Below, one piece after another: positions 52,908 to 62,734 of a DNA stretch of 64,000 nt (its first letter is position 1; each line of letters begins with the position of its first letter). The notes beneath the pieces are model-generated. The model was given only the letters and a program-made list of their open reading frames with translations. It did not search any database and was not told where the DNA came from. Source of the stretch: DATAUD01 sp035511075. GTDB lineage: Bacteria > Verrucomicrobiota > Verrucomicrobiia > Limisphaerales > Palsa-1400. The translations under genes and the position numbers were made by a program. The stretch covers positions 11,888-75,887 of the forward strand of contig DATKFW010000109.1 of NCBI GenBank assembly GCA_035511075.1, in the 5' to 3' direction.

Positions 52908-54089
52908 CTATAATTCCGGGACGCTCGTGATTTTCTTCAGCAGCGCGGCGGCCGGCTCATAGCCTTGCGCCACGGATTTTTCAAAACATTGCCGCGCCGC
53001 CGCGATATTTCCAAACACCTGGTAAAAAACGCCGAGATTGTAATTGGCCAGAAACGTGCCCGAGCCGTGGACGCTTCTGCGTCTTTGCTCCTCCCCCAAC
53101 GCAAGACATCGCAGAAAACTCTCTTCAATCTTGGGCAGTTCGGAAATGTATTTGGCGGGATTGCTCCGGATCAGGTCCATGTAAAACAATCCGCGCACGA
53201 GAAGAAAATCCGGGAAGTCGCCGAGATATTTTTCCGCCCGGGCGACAACTTCGATTCCCGCCTCGAACTTTTTCAATTCAATGATCGTGTAAAGAAGATC
53301 GACGGTGACATACGGCGCCGACGGATGGCCGGGGTTCATGAGCGCAAACGCCTTTTGCAGACAGCCCAGCGCCTTTTTGGGCTGGCCGGAGGAATTATGG
53401 GCGGCGGCCAATTGAAAAAGAAAATACACGTTGTCCGGTTCCCGCTCCAATTCCGCCGCGAGCAATTTCATGTTGCGATCCGCCTTTTTTTGAATTCCAA
53501 GATAGCCGTCGTGCCACAATTCACCGCGGAGATTGCCGCGCGGCAGCGTCGAGATCAGTTGCTCGTGGATGCGTCCCTCGTAATGCGCGCCGCGGGGAAA
53601 GAGGCGCGGAACAATGGATCGCGAACGAAACGTCTGGTTGCCGCGGCGAAAATCGCTCACCTGCCTCACCCAGCCGACCGCCGGTTGGCCGCGAGTGAAT
53701 GCGGGAATTTCCTCGGCAAGAGTTTCGCTCAGCCACTCATCAGGGTCCACAATGAGAATCCAATCGCCGGAGGTTTGATCGATGGAGAAATTTCTGGCGG
53801 CCGAGAAATCGTCCACCCAATCGAAATGGGAGATTTTTGCGCCGAACTGGCGCGCAATTTTTGTCGTGTCATCGGTCGAGCCGGTGTCGGCGATGACGAT
53901 TTCGTGGACGATTTCTTTGACGCTTTGGAGACAGCGCGCGAGGCAACGCGCTTCATTCTTGACAATCATTGCCAGGGACAATTTTGGATCTGGAACAGCC
54001 ACGCGGGAATAATCCACGACGCCCTGTAAAATGCAACCCGGCAGGACACGCCGCCCTGCGGTTTTTGCTTGACGGGTTATGTCCTGCAC
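52908..54089 (-). CDS. GT2 family glycosyltransferase with C-terminal TPRs
   Basis: 393 aa from the GTG at 54089; a second GTG at 54017 is as likely, and no ATG lies before the catalytic domain. GT-A fold: LSLAMIVKNEARCLARCLQSV, then VIADTGSTDDTTKIA (nucleotide-sugar site) and DWILIVDPDEWLSE (DxD metal site). The middle part (RIHEQLIS) is typical of the SunS/WcaA-like subgroup with TPRs, and residues ~215-390 form helical repeats (NVYFLFQLAAAHNSSGQPKKALGCL). Probably transfers a sugar to a surface glycan or protein; acceptor unknown. No anchor or signal, so cytoplasmic face. Monocistronic by position. Confidence 0.88.
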   Translation of the reverse strand: MQDITRQAKTAGRRVLPGCILQGVVDYSRVAVPDPKLSLAMIVKNEARCLARCLQSVKEIVHEIVIADTGSTDDTTKIARQFGAKISHFDWVDDFSAARNFSIDQTSGDWILIVDPDEWLSETLAEEIPAFTRGQPAVGWVRQVSDFRRGNQTFRSRSIVPRLFPRGAHYEGRIHEQLISTLPRGNLRGELWHDGYLGIQKKADRNMKLLAAELEREPDNVYFLFQLAAAHNSSGQPKKALGCLQKAFALMNPGHPSAPYVTVDLLYTIIELKKFEAGIEVVARAEKYLGDFPDFLLVRGLFYMDLIRSNPAKYISELPKIEESFLRCLALGEEQRRRSVHGSGTFLANYNLGVFYQVFGNIAAARQCFEKSVAQGYEPAAALLKKITSVPEL

Positions 54090-54134
54090 GCCATTGTTCG
54101 TGAAGCCGGATAGGAGCAGTGTCGGAGGTCGCGC

Positions 54135-56855
54135 ATGAAAATCTGTCCATTAGGCGGTCCGCCTGATCGCGGGGAGGAAACATTTTTGCATGGTGGCCGC
54201 CTCGGTCGCCGCGGCTCGGTTTTGGTTTGCGCAGTTCTCGTCATCACTTTGGTTTTCGCGAGTCAGGTCAAGGCTCAATCGTTTCTCACCAACGGGTTGG
54301 TTGCCTTTTACCCCTTCAACGGCAATGCGAACGATGAGAGCGGGAACGGCAATGACCTTACAAAGTATGGGGCAACGCTGTGCCCGGATCGGTTCAACAA
54401 CTTAAATAACGCGTACTATTTCAATGGGAGCAGTTATCTTGGTTCTTCAATTTCGCCGCTAAGCCAAACCGACAACTGGACTGTGACTGCCTGGATACAG
54501 CCAGCATCCCTCGTCCAGACCGCTGGGTACGCTGTGTGTGTAGGGTACGACAACGGATATTCTGGTGACGGGTACGCGATCGGCATTTCCGGCGGTAACG
54601 AGTTGTGGGCTTTTTTTCCCGGCGTAGGCTTTATTCCCGAAGGATACACGTTTTTGTTCACCAACCAGTGGCATCAGGTCGTGATGGAGCGCAGGTCCGG
54701 TACACTAATGTTCTACATTGATGGAAATTCGGTAACGAACGGCAGATCAACACTTGGCGTGCCGCTTGCGGCGACTTCCTTTGAGGTTGGTTCAGGCGGC
54801 AGTTTTCGGTATTTTACAGGAGCGGTTAACGACGTCCGCGTGTACAACCGTTCTCTTGCGGCAACTGAAGTCCAGCAGCTTTACAATTACGAGGCGGCAA
54901 ACACTCTTTTGCCCTCCATCCAGTCGCAGCCGACAAACGAGCTTGTCGGCCTTGGCGATAGTGTCAGCCTTGCTGTTGACGCTGTCGGCCCCGCGCCGTT
55001 GCTTTATCAATGGATCTTCAACGGAACTAACATCGTAAACGCAACGAGCTCAATACTTTCCCTGACTAACTTGCAAGTGGCAGATGCTGGAACGTACAAT
55101 GCCGTCGTTAGCAACACGTATGGCTCGAGTACCACCTCGAATGCGGTATTAACTGTTGCGGCATCTCCGGTCATTGAACTCCAGCCGGAGAGCCAAGCAA
55201 TTGTGGTCGGCGGGAGCGCGACATTCTCAGTGACGGCTTTCGGACGGACACCGATTCTTTATCAATGGACGTTTGACAGCACCAATATTGACCAAGCGAC
55301 GAACTCAACATTGTCTTTGACGAACGCGCAGACGGCGCAAACAGGAACGTACAGCGTCGTCATCACTAACCTCGATGGATCGATTGCCAGTTCGAATGCG
55401 GGGTTGCTCGTAGAAATACCGCCCAGCATCGCCGTACAGCCACTAAGCCAGGCACCCGTTCCCGGTATGAACGTAACGTTCTCTGTCACGGCTGTCGGCA
55501 CGGCACTGACCTACCAATGGTGGATGAACAATTCGCCCGTTACAGGCCAGACTAATTCCACGCTAATCCTAACTAACGTCACTGCGAACGCGTACGATCA
55601 GTTTACTGTGGTTGTAAGTAATGCCGTCGGCGTTGTGACCAGTAGTCCAGCTATCCTCAGTGTCGAGACCGGCGCGGCTTTTCTTGACCCGTCGGCATTT
55701 ACATCTCTGGGTGCGTTTAATCCTTCGACTAACGTTATCGTTGACGCCAGCTTGGGCAACATGTCGGGTGGCGCCTCCTTCACCGGCGTTTATATGACAC
55801 AGGCGGGCGTTGAGGTGTTGGTATTTACCTTTTCCGGTTTCTCACTGAACCCCGGTGTGAGCATTACATTTACAAACTACGTGGACAATCTCGGCGTGGC
55901 GTTTCTTTCGCAGGGCGATATGACCATCAGTGGCGTCATCAGTGCAAGCGGCGAGAGCGGGGGTGGTGCCGGGGAAGGCGGTTGGGGCACCGGTGGGCAG
56001 AGTGGGGGCGGTGGGGGGTACGGCGGTTCAGGTGGCTTTGGTTTACCGAGCCCCGATAACCCACCCGGCGGCGGCACTTACTCCCCGGACGTCACTAGCG
56101 GCCTTGCCTGTGGCAGTTCGGGCGGCACGGGTGGTTCGTGCCCAATCGTAGATGCGCCCGGCGGACCGGGTGGCTCCGGTGGCGGCGCCGTCCAACTTGC
56201 GGCGCTCGGCTCGCTGAGCGTGACTGGATCTATTTTGGTCAATGGCTCGGATGGTGAGGACACCGCTCCCGGCGGCTCCGCACCTAGTGTGTACACGACG
56301 GCAGAATGGGGCTCCGGGGGTGGGGGAAGCGGTGGCTGCATCCTACTGCAAGCAGGCAATGTGACTATCAATAGTGGTGCAACTTTGTCAGCGAATGGCG
56401 CCTCTGGAGGCCAGTCCGGGGCCTACCGTATCGGAACTCCTACATATCCTATTGAAGGGTTCGAAAATGAGGGTGGGGGAGGCGGCGGAGGGCGCGTTGT
56501 TGTTGCTTATCTCGAGTCCGGGATCAACAACGGCACGATCACCGTATCCGCCGGTTCAGAAGGGCCCATTAGCATTCCTGGAGAAGGGCCCTTCGGCAGT
56601 CCTGGAACGGTCATCCTTGTGCAAAATCGCCTGGTTCCGACGTTCCCCAGCCTCGCCTCGTCTCTTGACTCCTCGGGAAATTTCGTGATGTCGTGGCCCT
56701 CGTCCGCGACCAACTACGTCCTGCAGACCAGTCCCACTCTTGGCGCTGGAGCGGTGTGGAAGACGGCCACCGGGGCTGTCGTGGTCGGCAATAATTTTGT
56801 GTTGACGAACAAGACTTTGGGCGTCGCGGGATTTTTCCGGCTGACACTTCAGTGA
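54135..56855 (+). CDS. Secreted surface protein: LamG, three Ig-like domains, glycine-rich beta domain
   Basis: 906 aa. A long leader (signal helix SVLVCAVLVITLVFASQVKA, residues ~29-49), LamG/concanavalin-like domain at residues ~60-245 (LVAFYPFNGNANDESGNGND, WTVTAWIQPASL), then three Ig-like domains of ~80-85 residues starting near 255, 340 and 425 (each with an AGTY- or TGTYNAVVSN-type tyrosine corner). Residues ~590-790 are glycine-rich (GGGGGYGGSGGFG) with repeating NGSDG- and NGASGG-like turns, and the end holds NYVLQTSPTLGAGAVWK... GFFRLTLQ, a tail shared in style with the LRR protein at 35414-36784. Probably an adhesin or carbohydrate-binding surface protein. No sortase or PEP-CTERM signal. 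Confidence 0.78.
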   Translation: MKICPLGGPPDRGEETFLHGGRLGRRGSVLVCAVLVITLVFASQVKAQSFLTNGLVAFYPFNGNANDESGNGNDLTKYGATLCPDRFNNLNNAYYFNGSSYLGSSISPLSQTDNWTVTAWIQPASLVQTAGYAVCVGYDNGYSGDGYAIGISGGNELWAFFPGVGFIPEGYTFLFTNQWHQVVMERRSGTLMFYIDGNSVTNGRSTLGVPLAATSFEVGSGGSFRYFTGAVNDVRVYNRSLAATEVQQLYNYEAANTLLPSIQSQPTNELVGLGDSVSLAVDAVGPAPLLYQWIFNGTNIVNATSSILSLTNLQVADAGTYNAVVSNTYGSSTTSNAVLTVAASPVIELQPESQAIVVGGSATFSVTAFGRTPILYQWTFDSTNIDQATNSTLSLTNAQTAQTGTYSVVITNLDGSIASSNAGLLVEIPPSIAVQPLSQAPVPGMNVTFSVTAVGTALTYQWWMNNSPVTGQTNSTLILTNVTANAYDQFTVVVSNAVGVVTSSPAILSVETGAAFLDPSAFTSLGAFNPSTNVIVDASLGNMSGGASFTGVYMTQAGVEVLVFTFSGFSLNPGVSITFTNYVDNLGVAFLSQGDMTISGVISASGESGGGAGEGGWGTGGQSGGGGGYGGSGGFGLPSPDNPPGGGTYSPDVTSGLACGSSGGTGGSCPIVDAPGGPGGSGGGAVQLAALGSLSVTGSILVNGSDGEDTAPGGSAPSVYTTAEWGSGGGGSGGCILLQAGNVTINSGATLSANGASGGQSGAYRIGTPTYPIEGFENEGGGGGGGRVVVAYLESGINNGTITVSAGSEGPISIPGEGPFGSPGTVILVQNRLVPTFPSLASSLDSSGNFVMSWPSSATNYVLQTSPTLGAGAVWKTATGAVVVGNNFVLTNKTLGVAGFFRLTLQ

Positions 56856-56979
56856 CGCTTGATTCCAATTTCGGCTTAGGGAGCGCGAGGCTGGGATTGC
56901 GATTGCGATTACGATCAGGACCGATTGCCGTTAATCCGATTGTTTCCTGGAGGGGGGTTGCTGTATTTGTAACCGCGAC

Positions 56980-59628
56980 ATGCGGCATCCGGCATTCTCG
57001 TCCTTGAACTGGCGGAGGGATTTTCGCGTTCTGTTGGTTTTCGCCGCGGTCGCGATGCTGGCGTGGCTTTGCTGGAAGGGGGCGCGGGACCCGGCAATCC
57101 CTTTGCTGCCGCCGGGCGCGGCCGACTGGATTATCTATCCGACGCCGCCACACGCCGAGATTAGCTCGGGCCGCGAGGTGTCGGCGGATTTCGTTCGTGA
57201 ACTGGTCCTGGCCGCGGCGCCCGCGCAGGCGGTGGTTTCGTGGCGCGGCTTCCGGCGATCCCAGGTATCCATCAACGGCGTGGCGCTGCCCGTGAGTGTG
57301 GAGCCGCGCGTCCGTTGGAAGAACGTTTCGCGGATCGACGCGACCCCGTATCTCCGGCCCGGAACCAACACGATTAGCGCCACCGTCTGGAATGACAACG
57401 GGCCGCCGGCGTTGAGCCTGCGCCTCACGATTGATGGCGCGGCAGTGGAAACGGACCCGGACTGGAGCGTTTCGGTGGCCGGCTCCCTGTGGCAACCGGC
57501 CACGCTCGCCTCGGAGGGCGTCCAGTTTGGCAAGGGCAATGAGCTTTACGGCCTGGAAGAGACCGGCCCGGCTCTTCGCGAATGCTGGCCCTTGCTCTGT
57601 CTGTTCCTTCTTCTGGCCGTGCTGCTGGCTGTCGGGTTGGACTCTGCGTACAGGCGGGTGGAGGGCGCTGGCGGGCTTCATGGCTGGGGCTGGCTTGCCC
57701 TGGGCTTGGCGGCGGCCTGGGTGCTGTTGTTCGCGCACAACGCGCCTTTGCTTCGTCACCAGATCGGCTTCGACGCGGCAGCCCATCTGAAATACATCAG
57801 CTACATTCAAGAGCACTGGTCGCTGCCCTCGCCGAAACAGGGATGGGAGATGTTTCAAGGTCCGCTCTATTATGTTGTGTCGGCGTGTTTGCTGGAGGCG
57901 GAGCACTTGAAGGCTTCGCAGCCGGGGGGAATTCTGTTCCTGCACTGGCTGAGCATCGTCATCGGCGCGGCGAATATCGCGCTGATTTTTGCCAGCTTGC
58001 GGTTGATCTTTCCGGGCCAATGGAAGAAACCGACGGCCGGCGCTGTGCTGGCCGCATTTTTGCCGGCGCAGATTTGCCTCCTGCATTACACCACCAATGA
58101 GACGCTTTCGGCCATGTTGATGAGCGCGGCATTTTATCTTTGTTTTCGAATTTTGCGGGCGCCGCCGCCCTCGACGGGGCTGCATGCCGGATTGGGTTGC
58201 ATCCTGGGGCTGGCGCTGCTGGCGAAGGTGTCGGCGATTGTTTTCATGCCTGTGATTTTCGCGGTCCTGGCGGGAAAGCTGATGCTGGAACGCAAGTTCG
58301 CCCCGGGCTTGTGGATTCGGACGGCGGGTGTGGCCGTTTTTTTTCTCTTGTTGGTGGCGGGCTGGCGCTATGCGGGCATGTGGCGAGATTTTGGCAGTCC
58401 GCTCATCGGCAATTGGGACCCGCGCGTCGCCCCCGCCTGGTGGCAGGACCCGGGTTATCGCACGGCGGGCTATTTTTTCTCTTTTGGCCATTCGCTGACG
58501 GCGCCGCTGCTGAGTGGATTTGACAGTTTCTGGGATTGCTTCTACACGACCCTATGGGGAGACGGGCTGGTTGGGGGCGCGGCGTCCACGACCAGTCTGC
58601 CGCCGTGGAATTATCCGTTGATGGACGCCGGATTTCTGCTGGCGTTGGCGCCCACGGCGCTCGTATTGACAGGATTGATTGCGGCGGTGGCGCGCTGCCT
58701 CCGCACGCCGGACCTCACGTTCCTCCTGCTGGCCGGGACGGCCGGGTCCGCTGGATTCGCCATTATCTACATGAGCCTGAAATTGGCGTGCTATTCCCAA
58801 AGCAAATGTTTTTATGGATTGCCGGCGCTGCTTCCGTTTTGTGTTTTCGGCGTTTTGGGATTGGATTTCTGGGCGCGACGCGGGCGCGGGGTGCGCGCTG
58901 TGCTGGCGGTGGCGCTCTTGTTGTGGCTTTGCAACGTTTATGCCTCGTTTTGGATACGTCCAGAATCCGTGCAAACGCTGGCGTACGAGGCCATGGCGGA
59001 AGTCTCCTACGGGGACGACAATCAGGCGGCCCGGCGTGCGGTGGACCGGGTGTTGGGGGTGGACCCGTCGAATGTAGTTGGGTTGACTCTGCAGGCCGAG
59101 GAAGTCAAGCCGGCGGCGGCTGTGGAGCTATTGCAGGGCGCTTTGCGATCGGACCGCGGCAGCGGCGAGTTAGCCAAATTTCTGGCGTCGTACCTGAACG
59201 ATTTGGGCCGGACCAACGAGGCACTGGCCATGGCCCAACGCGCGTTTGCGCTCGAGCCGGAAAACCTCCAGGCCGCTAGCCAGACCTGCGCCCTTGCCAC
59301 GGAACTGGGAAAAAATCAGGAGGCGCTGGAGGCTGGCCGTGCGGCGCTTGGACTGGACCCTGGCGATCCCACATTGCAGTTGAATGTGGGGTGTGCGTGG
59401 GCCAATTTGCGTGATCGGGACGAAGCGATCCGCCAATTCCAGATGTTGCTGGCGCTCGATCCGCCGACGGCGACGGAGGCGCAGGCGCATTTCTATCTCG
59501 GCCGCCTGCTGTCGGGCGAACGGGGCCGGAAGGCTGAGGCAATTGCGCATTTCCAAGCCGCGCTCCGGCTGGAGCCGGACAACGCCGTCTGGCGGCAGGC
59601 CCTGGACAGATTGCGTCCCGGGATTTAG
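56980..59628 (+). CDS. Membrane glycosyltransferase-like (GT-C) protein with beta-sandwich insert and TPR tail
   Basis: 882 aa. One TM helix near the start (VLLVFAAVAMLAWLCWKGA), a ~140-residue extracytoplasmic beta-sandwich (residues ~50-190; INGVALPVSVEPRVRWKN and YLRPGTNTISATVWNDNG look like a carbohydrate-binding jelly roll), then ~10-11 TM helices (residues ~200-660). The first large loop holds GFDAAAHLKYISYIQEH and FQGPLYYVV, the D(E)xAHLxY...PLYY pattern of ArnT/PMT-type lipid-linked-sugar transferases. The last ~200 residues are TPRs (LGRTNEALAMAQRAFALEPE). Likely moves a sugar from a polyprenyl donor onto a protein or lipid outside the cell; donor and acceptor unknown. Convergent with DUF3472 gene (11-bp gap). 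Confidence 0.78.
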   Translation: MRHPAFSSLNWRRDFRVLLVFAAVAMLAWLCWKGARDPAIPLLPPGAADWIIYPTPPHAEISSGREVSADFVRELVLAAAPAQAVVSWRGFRRSQVSINGVALPVSVEPRVRWKNVSRIDATPYLRPGTNTISATVWNDNGPPALSLRLTIDGAAVETDPDWSVSVAGSLWQPATLASEGVQFGKGNELYGLEETGPALRECWPLLCLFLLLAVLLAVGLDSAYRRVEGAGGLHGWGWLALGLAAAWVLLFAHNAPLLRHQIGFDAAAHLKYISYIQEHWSLPSPKQGWEMFQGPLYYVVSACLLEAEHLKASQPGGILFLHWLSIVIGAANIALIFASLRLIFPGQWKKPTAGAVLAAFLPAQICLLHYTTNETLSAMLMSAAFYLCFRILRAPPPSTGLHAGLGCILGLALLAKVSAIVFMPVIFAVLAGKLMLERKFAPGLWIRTAGVAVFFLLLVAGWRYAGMWRDFGSPLIGNWDPRVAPAWWQDPGYRTAGYFFSFGHSLTAPLLSGFDSFWDCFYTTLWGDGLVGGAASTTSLPPWNYPLMDAGFLLALAPTALVLTGLIAAVARCLRTPDLTFLLLAGTAGSAGFAIIYMSLKLACYSQSKCFYGLPALLPFCVFGVLGLDFWARRGRGVRAVLAVALLLWLCNVYASFWIRPESVQTLAYEAMAEVSYGDDNQAARRAVDRVLGVDPSNVVGLTLQAEEVKPAAAVELLQGALRSDRGSGELAKFLASYLNDLGRTNEALAMAQRAFALEPENLQAASQTCALATELGKNQEALEAGRAALGLDPGDPTLQLNVGCAWANLRDRDEAIRQFQMLLALDPPTATEAQAHFYLGRLLSGERGRKAEAIAHFQAALRLEPDNAVWRQALDRLRPGI

Positions 59629-59639
59629 CGGTTCACAGA

Positions 59640-60896
59640 TTATTTCCCGGAAGACAGCAACGAATCGAGATCGTCCGGTAGATGGCCGGTGGCCGGGCGG
59701 GAGAAGAGCGTGCCGTATTTGGTGAAGCCGGGGATGAAGCCGCCGTTGGATAGGAAAAACTGTCCGTCTTCGATGCCCATGAAACGATCCAGCCGATCAA
59801 CTTTGCCGGTCGAGTCGTGGCTGAAAGTGGCGGTGGTCTGTTCGTGCCACTGTCCGTCGGCGGTGTGAAACCATTGATTGCCGTAAAGGGCCATGCGGCG
59901 GAGGTGGCCGTTGCTCCCGCCGAAATTTTCGCTGAAGCTGTAGAGGCCGTGCAGATACCCGCCATCTTGCGGCGCCTTCCAACTGGAAATCAGCATCCAT
60001 TGTTTTCGTTCGGGATTAAACCAGTAGCCGGAGTAAACGGTGTGGGTGGCATCCGTGGGTTTGGCTGTGACCAGGAAGCGCTGCATCCGGTCGGTTTTCC
60101 AGTCGAACACCAGATGGCTATGGCCGCCGGTGCCCTCGTTGCCGAAATCGCCTGCGAAAACACTGTCGCCCTTGGCCATAAGCGTGACGCGATCCTGCTG
60201 GCCAACCTTGCTTCGGTCCACCATTTCGTTGCCACTGTCCCAGACGCTGAAAATAATCCGCCGTTCGGTGGGGCTGTTGACTTGCATGCCCAAATAACCG
60301 CGATGCCAGCCGCAAGCCTCGAAGTAAGTCCAAATCGGCGCTTCCAGACCCGTCACCTCGCAATAAAACGCATCGATATTGGTGGCGGCGCCCACCGGGT
60401 AGAATAGATGCACCGAGGCGGCGTTGCGGCGGGGCTGGAGATTGAAATGCGCGCCCACGGCGGCCGGACCGTCCAGCAGGAGCGCCTGGAGATTGCCCGC
60501 ATCCTGGCCGGGCGGGTTCAAGGATTGGAGGGTGAAGCGTTGATAACCGGCGGCCGGGATGTCGAAGGATCCAAAGTCAACCTTAACGGCGTCGTCGCCC
60601 ATTCCCTTGGCGGCGGCCTCGCGGGAGTTCCCGGCGATTCTGAGACGGAGTCTGGTTTCGGCGCCGACGGGCAGGCGCAGTAGAAGCGAGCAGTCCAATT
60701 GACCGGGAGTTTTGATCTCACCGAACCACAGCACTTTGAGCGACGGATCGGTCCAATCGGAAACGCCCGAAGGCGACGAAACGCTCGCGCCGTCAAAATC
60801 CGGCTCAAGATAGGCGGTGAAAGCGGGCACCCGCAGTTGCGCTTGCGCGGCAGCCACTGTGAGCAAAACCAGAGCCGGAATGAGTTGGCGGTTCAT
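59640..60896 (-). CDS. Secreted DUF3472 (with DUF5077-like domain) protein
   Basis: 418 aa from the ATG at 60896; the frame is open to 60929. Signal peptide (residues ~1-20, AAAQAQ). The N-terminal part (residues ~25-150) is beta-rich like DUF5077, with PAFTAYLEPDFDG and LRIAGNSREAA. The DUF3472 part has FYCEVTGLEAPIWTYFEACGWHRGYLGMQV (seen as TYFEACGWHRGYLGMQVN) and DSGNEMVDRSKVGQQD and TGGHSHLVFDWKTD. These proteins occur widely in Planctomycetes, Verrucomicrobia and Bacteroidetes and are thought to act on carbohydrates, without proven activity. It stands alone on the minus strand. Confidence 0.83.
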   Translation of the reverse strand: MNRQLIPALVLLTVAAAQAQLRVPAFTAYLEPDFDGASVSSPSGVSDWTDPSLKVLWFGEIKTPGQLDCSLLLRLPVGAETRLRLRIAGNSREAAAKGMGDDAVKVDFGSFDIPAAGYQRFTLQSLNPPGQDAGNLQALLLDGPAAVGAHFNLQPRRNAASVHLFYPVGAATNIDAFYCEVTGLEAPIWTYFEACGWHRGYLGMQVNSPTERRIIFSVWDSGNEMVDRSKVGQQDRVTLMAKGDSVFAGDFGNEGTGGHSHLVFDWKTDRMQRFLVTAKPTDATHTVYSGYWFNPERKQWMLISSWKAPQDGGYLHGLYSFSENFGGSNGHLRRMALYGNQWFHTADGQWHEQTTATFSHDSTGKVDRLDRFMGIEDGQFFLSNGGFIPGFTKYGTLFSRPATGHLPDDLDSLLSSGK

Positions 60897-61338
60897 AATT
60901 ATGTTGACTGTCGCACTGCGAAGGGTCAAGACTCACAGCCTTTTCGGCGGGGCGACTTCAGCTATGATTGTCACAGTTTTTCGAGGCCGGCAAGCGCGCG
61001 GTTTGTTTCCCGACAAGCCGGGATTGACATCGCAGGCACGGTGTGGCTCCGTGGGCCTTATTAAGCGTCGCCAGTTTTGGTATCAACGCATGACTATTTC
61101 ACAACCTATCAGAGACTATGCTGTCGGATGGTTCACGTTTTCGCTGATCAACGCTGGATTGGTCCAGAGCAAGGGGCGGAGCGGATTGCTATGATGGTTT
61201 GCCTCATTATTCTTCGGTCCGTTGTGCACGTTGCTCATCGTTGCGTCCGATCCGGTGAAGCCGAAGCCATAGGGTGCTCCGACCCGCATCGGCGTCGGAA
61301 CACGTGGAGTCCGCGCGTCAACAAGAACAAAACGAACT
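60897..61338. other. 442-bp region between divergent DUF3472 and Gfo/Idh genes
   Basis: No gene fits here: frames are short and without family features. It must hold the promoters of both divergent genes. An inverted repeat, TCCGAC (61278-61283) and GTCGGA (61294-61299), with partial extension on both sides, lies 40-60 bp before the Gfo/Idh start and could be an operator for the GntR-type regulator encoded just after it, or a leader hairpin. No tRNA or riboswitch pattern recognised. Confidence 0.5.
61278..61299 (+). promoter_or_regulatory. Inverted repeat upstream of the Gfo/Idh gene
   Basis: TCCGAC-N10-GTCGGA, embedded in GTGCTCCGACCCG...CGGCGTCGGAACAC so that flanking bases also partly pair. 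The position (40-61 bp ahead of the start) suits an operator or a leader hairpin. GntR-family proteins commonly bind such dyads, and one is encoded directly downstream of the oxidoreductase; a link is inference only. Confidence 0.4.
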
Positions 61339-62712
61339 ATGAATGTCTCGAACCCAACGTCTTCGGTCAACCGCCGCATTAACCGCCGTGGTTTCCTTGC
61401 CGCCTCGGCGGCGGCCAGCGCGTTCATGGTCCTGCCCCGGCACGTGCTGGGCGGGCCGGGCCAGGTTTCCCCCAATGAAAAACTCAACATCGCCGGCATC
61501 GGGATCGGCAGCCAGGGCGGCTCGGATTTGGAGGATGTCAGCACCGAAAATATTGTCGCGCTGTGTGATGTGGATTGGGACTACGCCGCCCACACATTCG
61601 CCAAGTACCCAAAGGCAAAACGCTACAAGGATTTCCGGCAGATGCTGGACAAGGAAAAAAACATCGACGCGGTGGTTATTGGAACTCCGGACCACTTGCA
61701 CGCGATCGTCTCCGTAACGGCAATGAAAGCGGGCAAACATGTTTATTGCGAAAAACCGCTGACTCGCACGGTCCATGAAGCGCGCACGGTCGCGAAGGTT
61801 GCGCGCGAGGCCAAAGTGGCAACGCAGATGGGCAACCAAGGCATGGCCTTCGAGGGAAACCGTCTGATCAACGAATGGATCTGGGACGGCGCGATAGGCC
61901 AGGTGCGCGAAGTGCATGTATGGTCGGATAGGCCGACGCATGGGGGGAAATTGCCGTTATGGTGGCCACAAGGCGTCGAGAGGCCCAAAGATGCCCCTCG
62001 TGGGCCTGAGACGCTGGACTGGGATTTGTGGCTTGGGCCGGCGGCGTGGCGGCCTTATAGCCCGGCGTATCTGCCGTTTGTGTGGCGTGGCTGGTGGGAT
62101 TTTGGCTCTGGCGGGCTGGGGGACATGGGCATCCATAATATTGCGCCGGTATTTTCGGCGCTGAAACTTGGGGCGCCGGAGAGCATTGCGGGGAGTTCGA
62201 CGCCGGTTTATCCCGAGAGCGTTCCGGTGGCGTGCATGGTGCATTACCAATTTCCGGCCCGGGGGGAAATGGCGCCGGTTCAATTGCATTGGTACGACGG
62301 CGGCTTGATGCCGGAAAGGCCGGCTGAATTGGGGCAGAATCGGGAGCTTAATCGAGAGGACGGCATCCTGTTCGTCGGCGATAAAGGCAAGATGCTGGTG
62401 ACTGGCTGGGGCGGGGAGCATCCGCGGCTTCTGCCGGAGAGCCGGGACCAGGACTACAAGCGTCCGCCCAAAACCCTGCCGCGCTCGATCGGCCACCACG
62501 AGGAGTGGATCCAAGCCTGCAAGACCGGGTCGCCCACGCGCTCCAATTTCGACTTCGCCGGTCCGCTGACTGAATCGGTGCTGCTGGGGAGCGTTTGCAT
62601 TCGCAACGGCGGGAGCAAACTTGACTGGGACAGCGAGAATTTGAAGTTCACCAACGATCCGGACGCCAATCAGTATCTGGATTACGAGCACCGGGACGGG
62701 TGGAAGTTGTGA
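61339..62712 (+). CDS. Tat-exported Gfo/Idh/MocA family oxidoreductase
   Basis: 457 aa. Twin-arginine leader near the start (NRRGFLAASAAASAFMVLPR, residues ~13-33), so it is predicted to be folded with cofactor in the cytoplasm and exported. NAD(P)-binding Rossmann part with LNIAGIGIGSQGGSD, then VVIGTPDHLHAIVSVTAMKAG and the catalytic EKPLTRTVHEAR motif. C-terminal substrate part with FGSGGLGDMGIHNIAPVF, as in the large paralogous groups of Planctomycetes and Verrucomicrobia. They act on sugars or polyols; the substrate is unknown. Followed after 22 bp by a GntR/LacI-type regulator on the same strand, which suggests a sugar-inducible unit. Confidence 0.92.
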   Translation: MNVSNPTSSVNRRINRRGFLAASAAASAFMVLPRHVLGGPGQVSPNEKLNIAGIGIGSQGGSDLEDVSTENIVALCDVDWDYAAHTFAKYPKAKRYKDFRQMLDKEKNIDAVVIGTPDHLHAIVSVTAMKAGKHVYCEKPLTRTVHEARTVAKVAREAKVATQMGNQGMAFEGNRLINEWIWDGAIGQVREVHVWSDRPTHGGKLPLWWPQGVERPKDAPRGPETLDWDLWLGPAAWRPYSPAYLPFVWRGWWDFGSGGLGDMGIHNIAPVFSALKLGAPESIAGSSTPVYPESVPVACMVHYQFPARGEMAPVQLHWYDGGLMPERPAELGQNRELNREDGILFVGDKGKMLVTGWGGEHPRLLPESRDQDYKRPPKTLPRSIGHHEEWIQACKTGSPTRSNFDFAGPLTESVLLGSVCIRNGGSKLDWDSENLKFTNDPDANQYLDYEHRDGWKL

Positions 62713-62734
62713 AGAATATTGAAGCGCGCTCGCC

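Noticed and set aside
56611..58491. 626-aa open frame on the minus strand across the end of the LamG/Ig gene and the start of the GT-C gene
   Set aside because: Arg/Gln/His-rich without motifs, and it runs over two good genes; a GC-driven shadow.
61000..61338. tRNA or riboswitch in the 442-bp gap before the Gfo/Idh gene
   Set aside because: No cloverleaf with TTC-loop and no known riboswitch core could be traced by eye.
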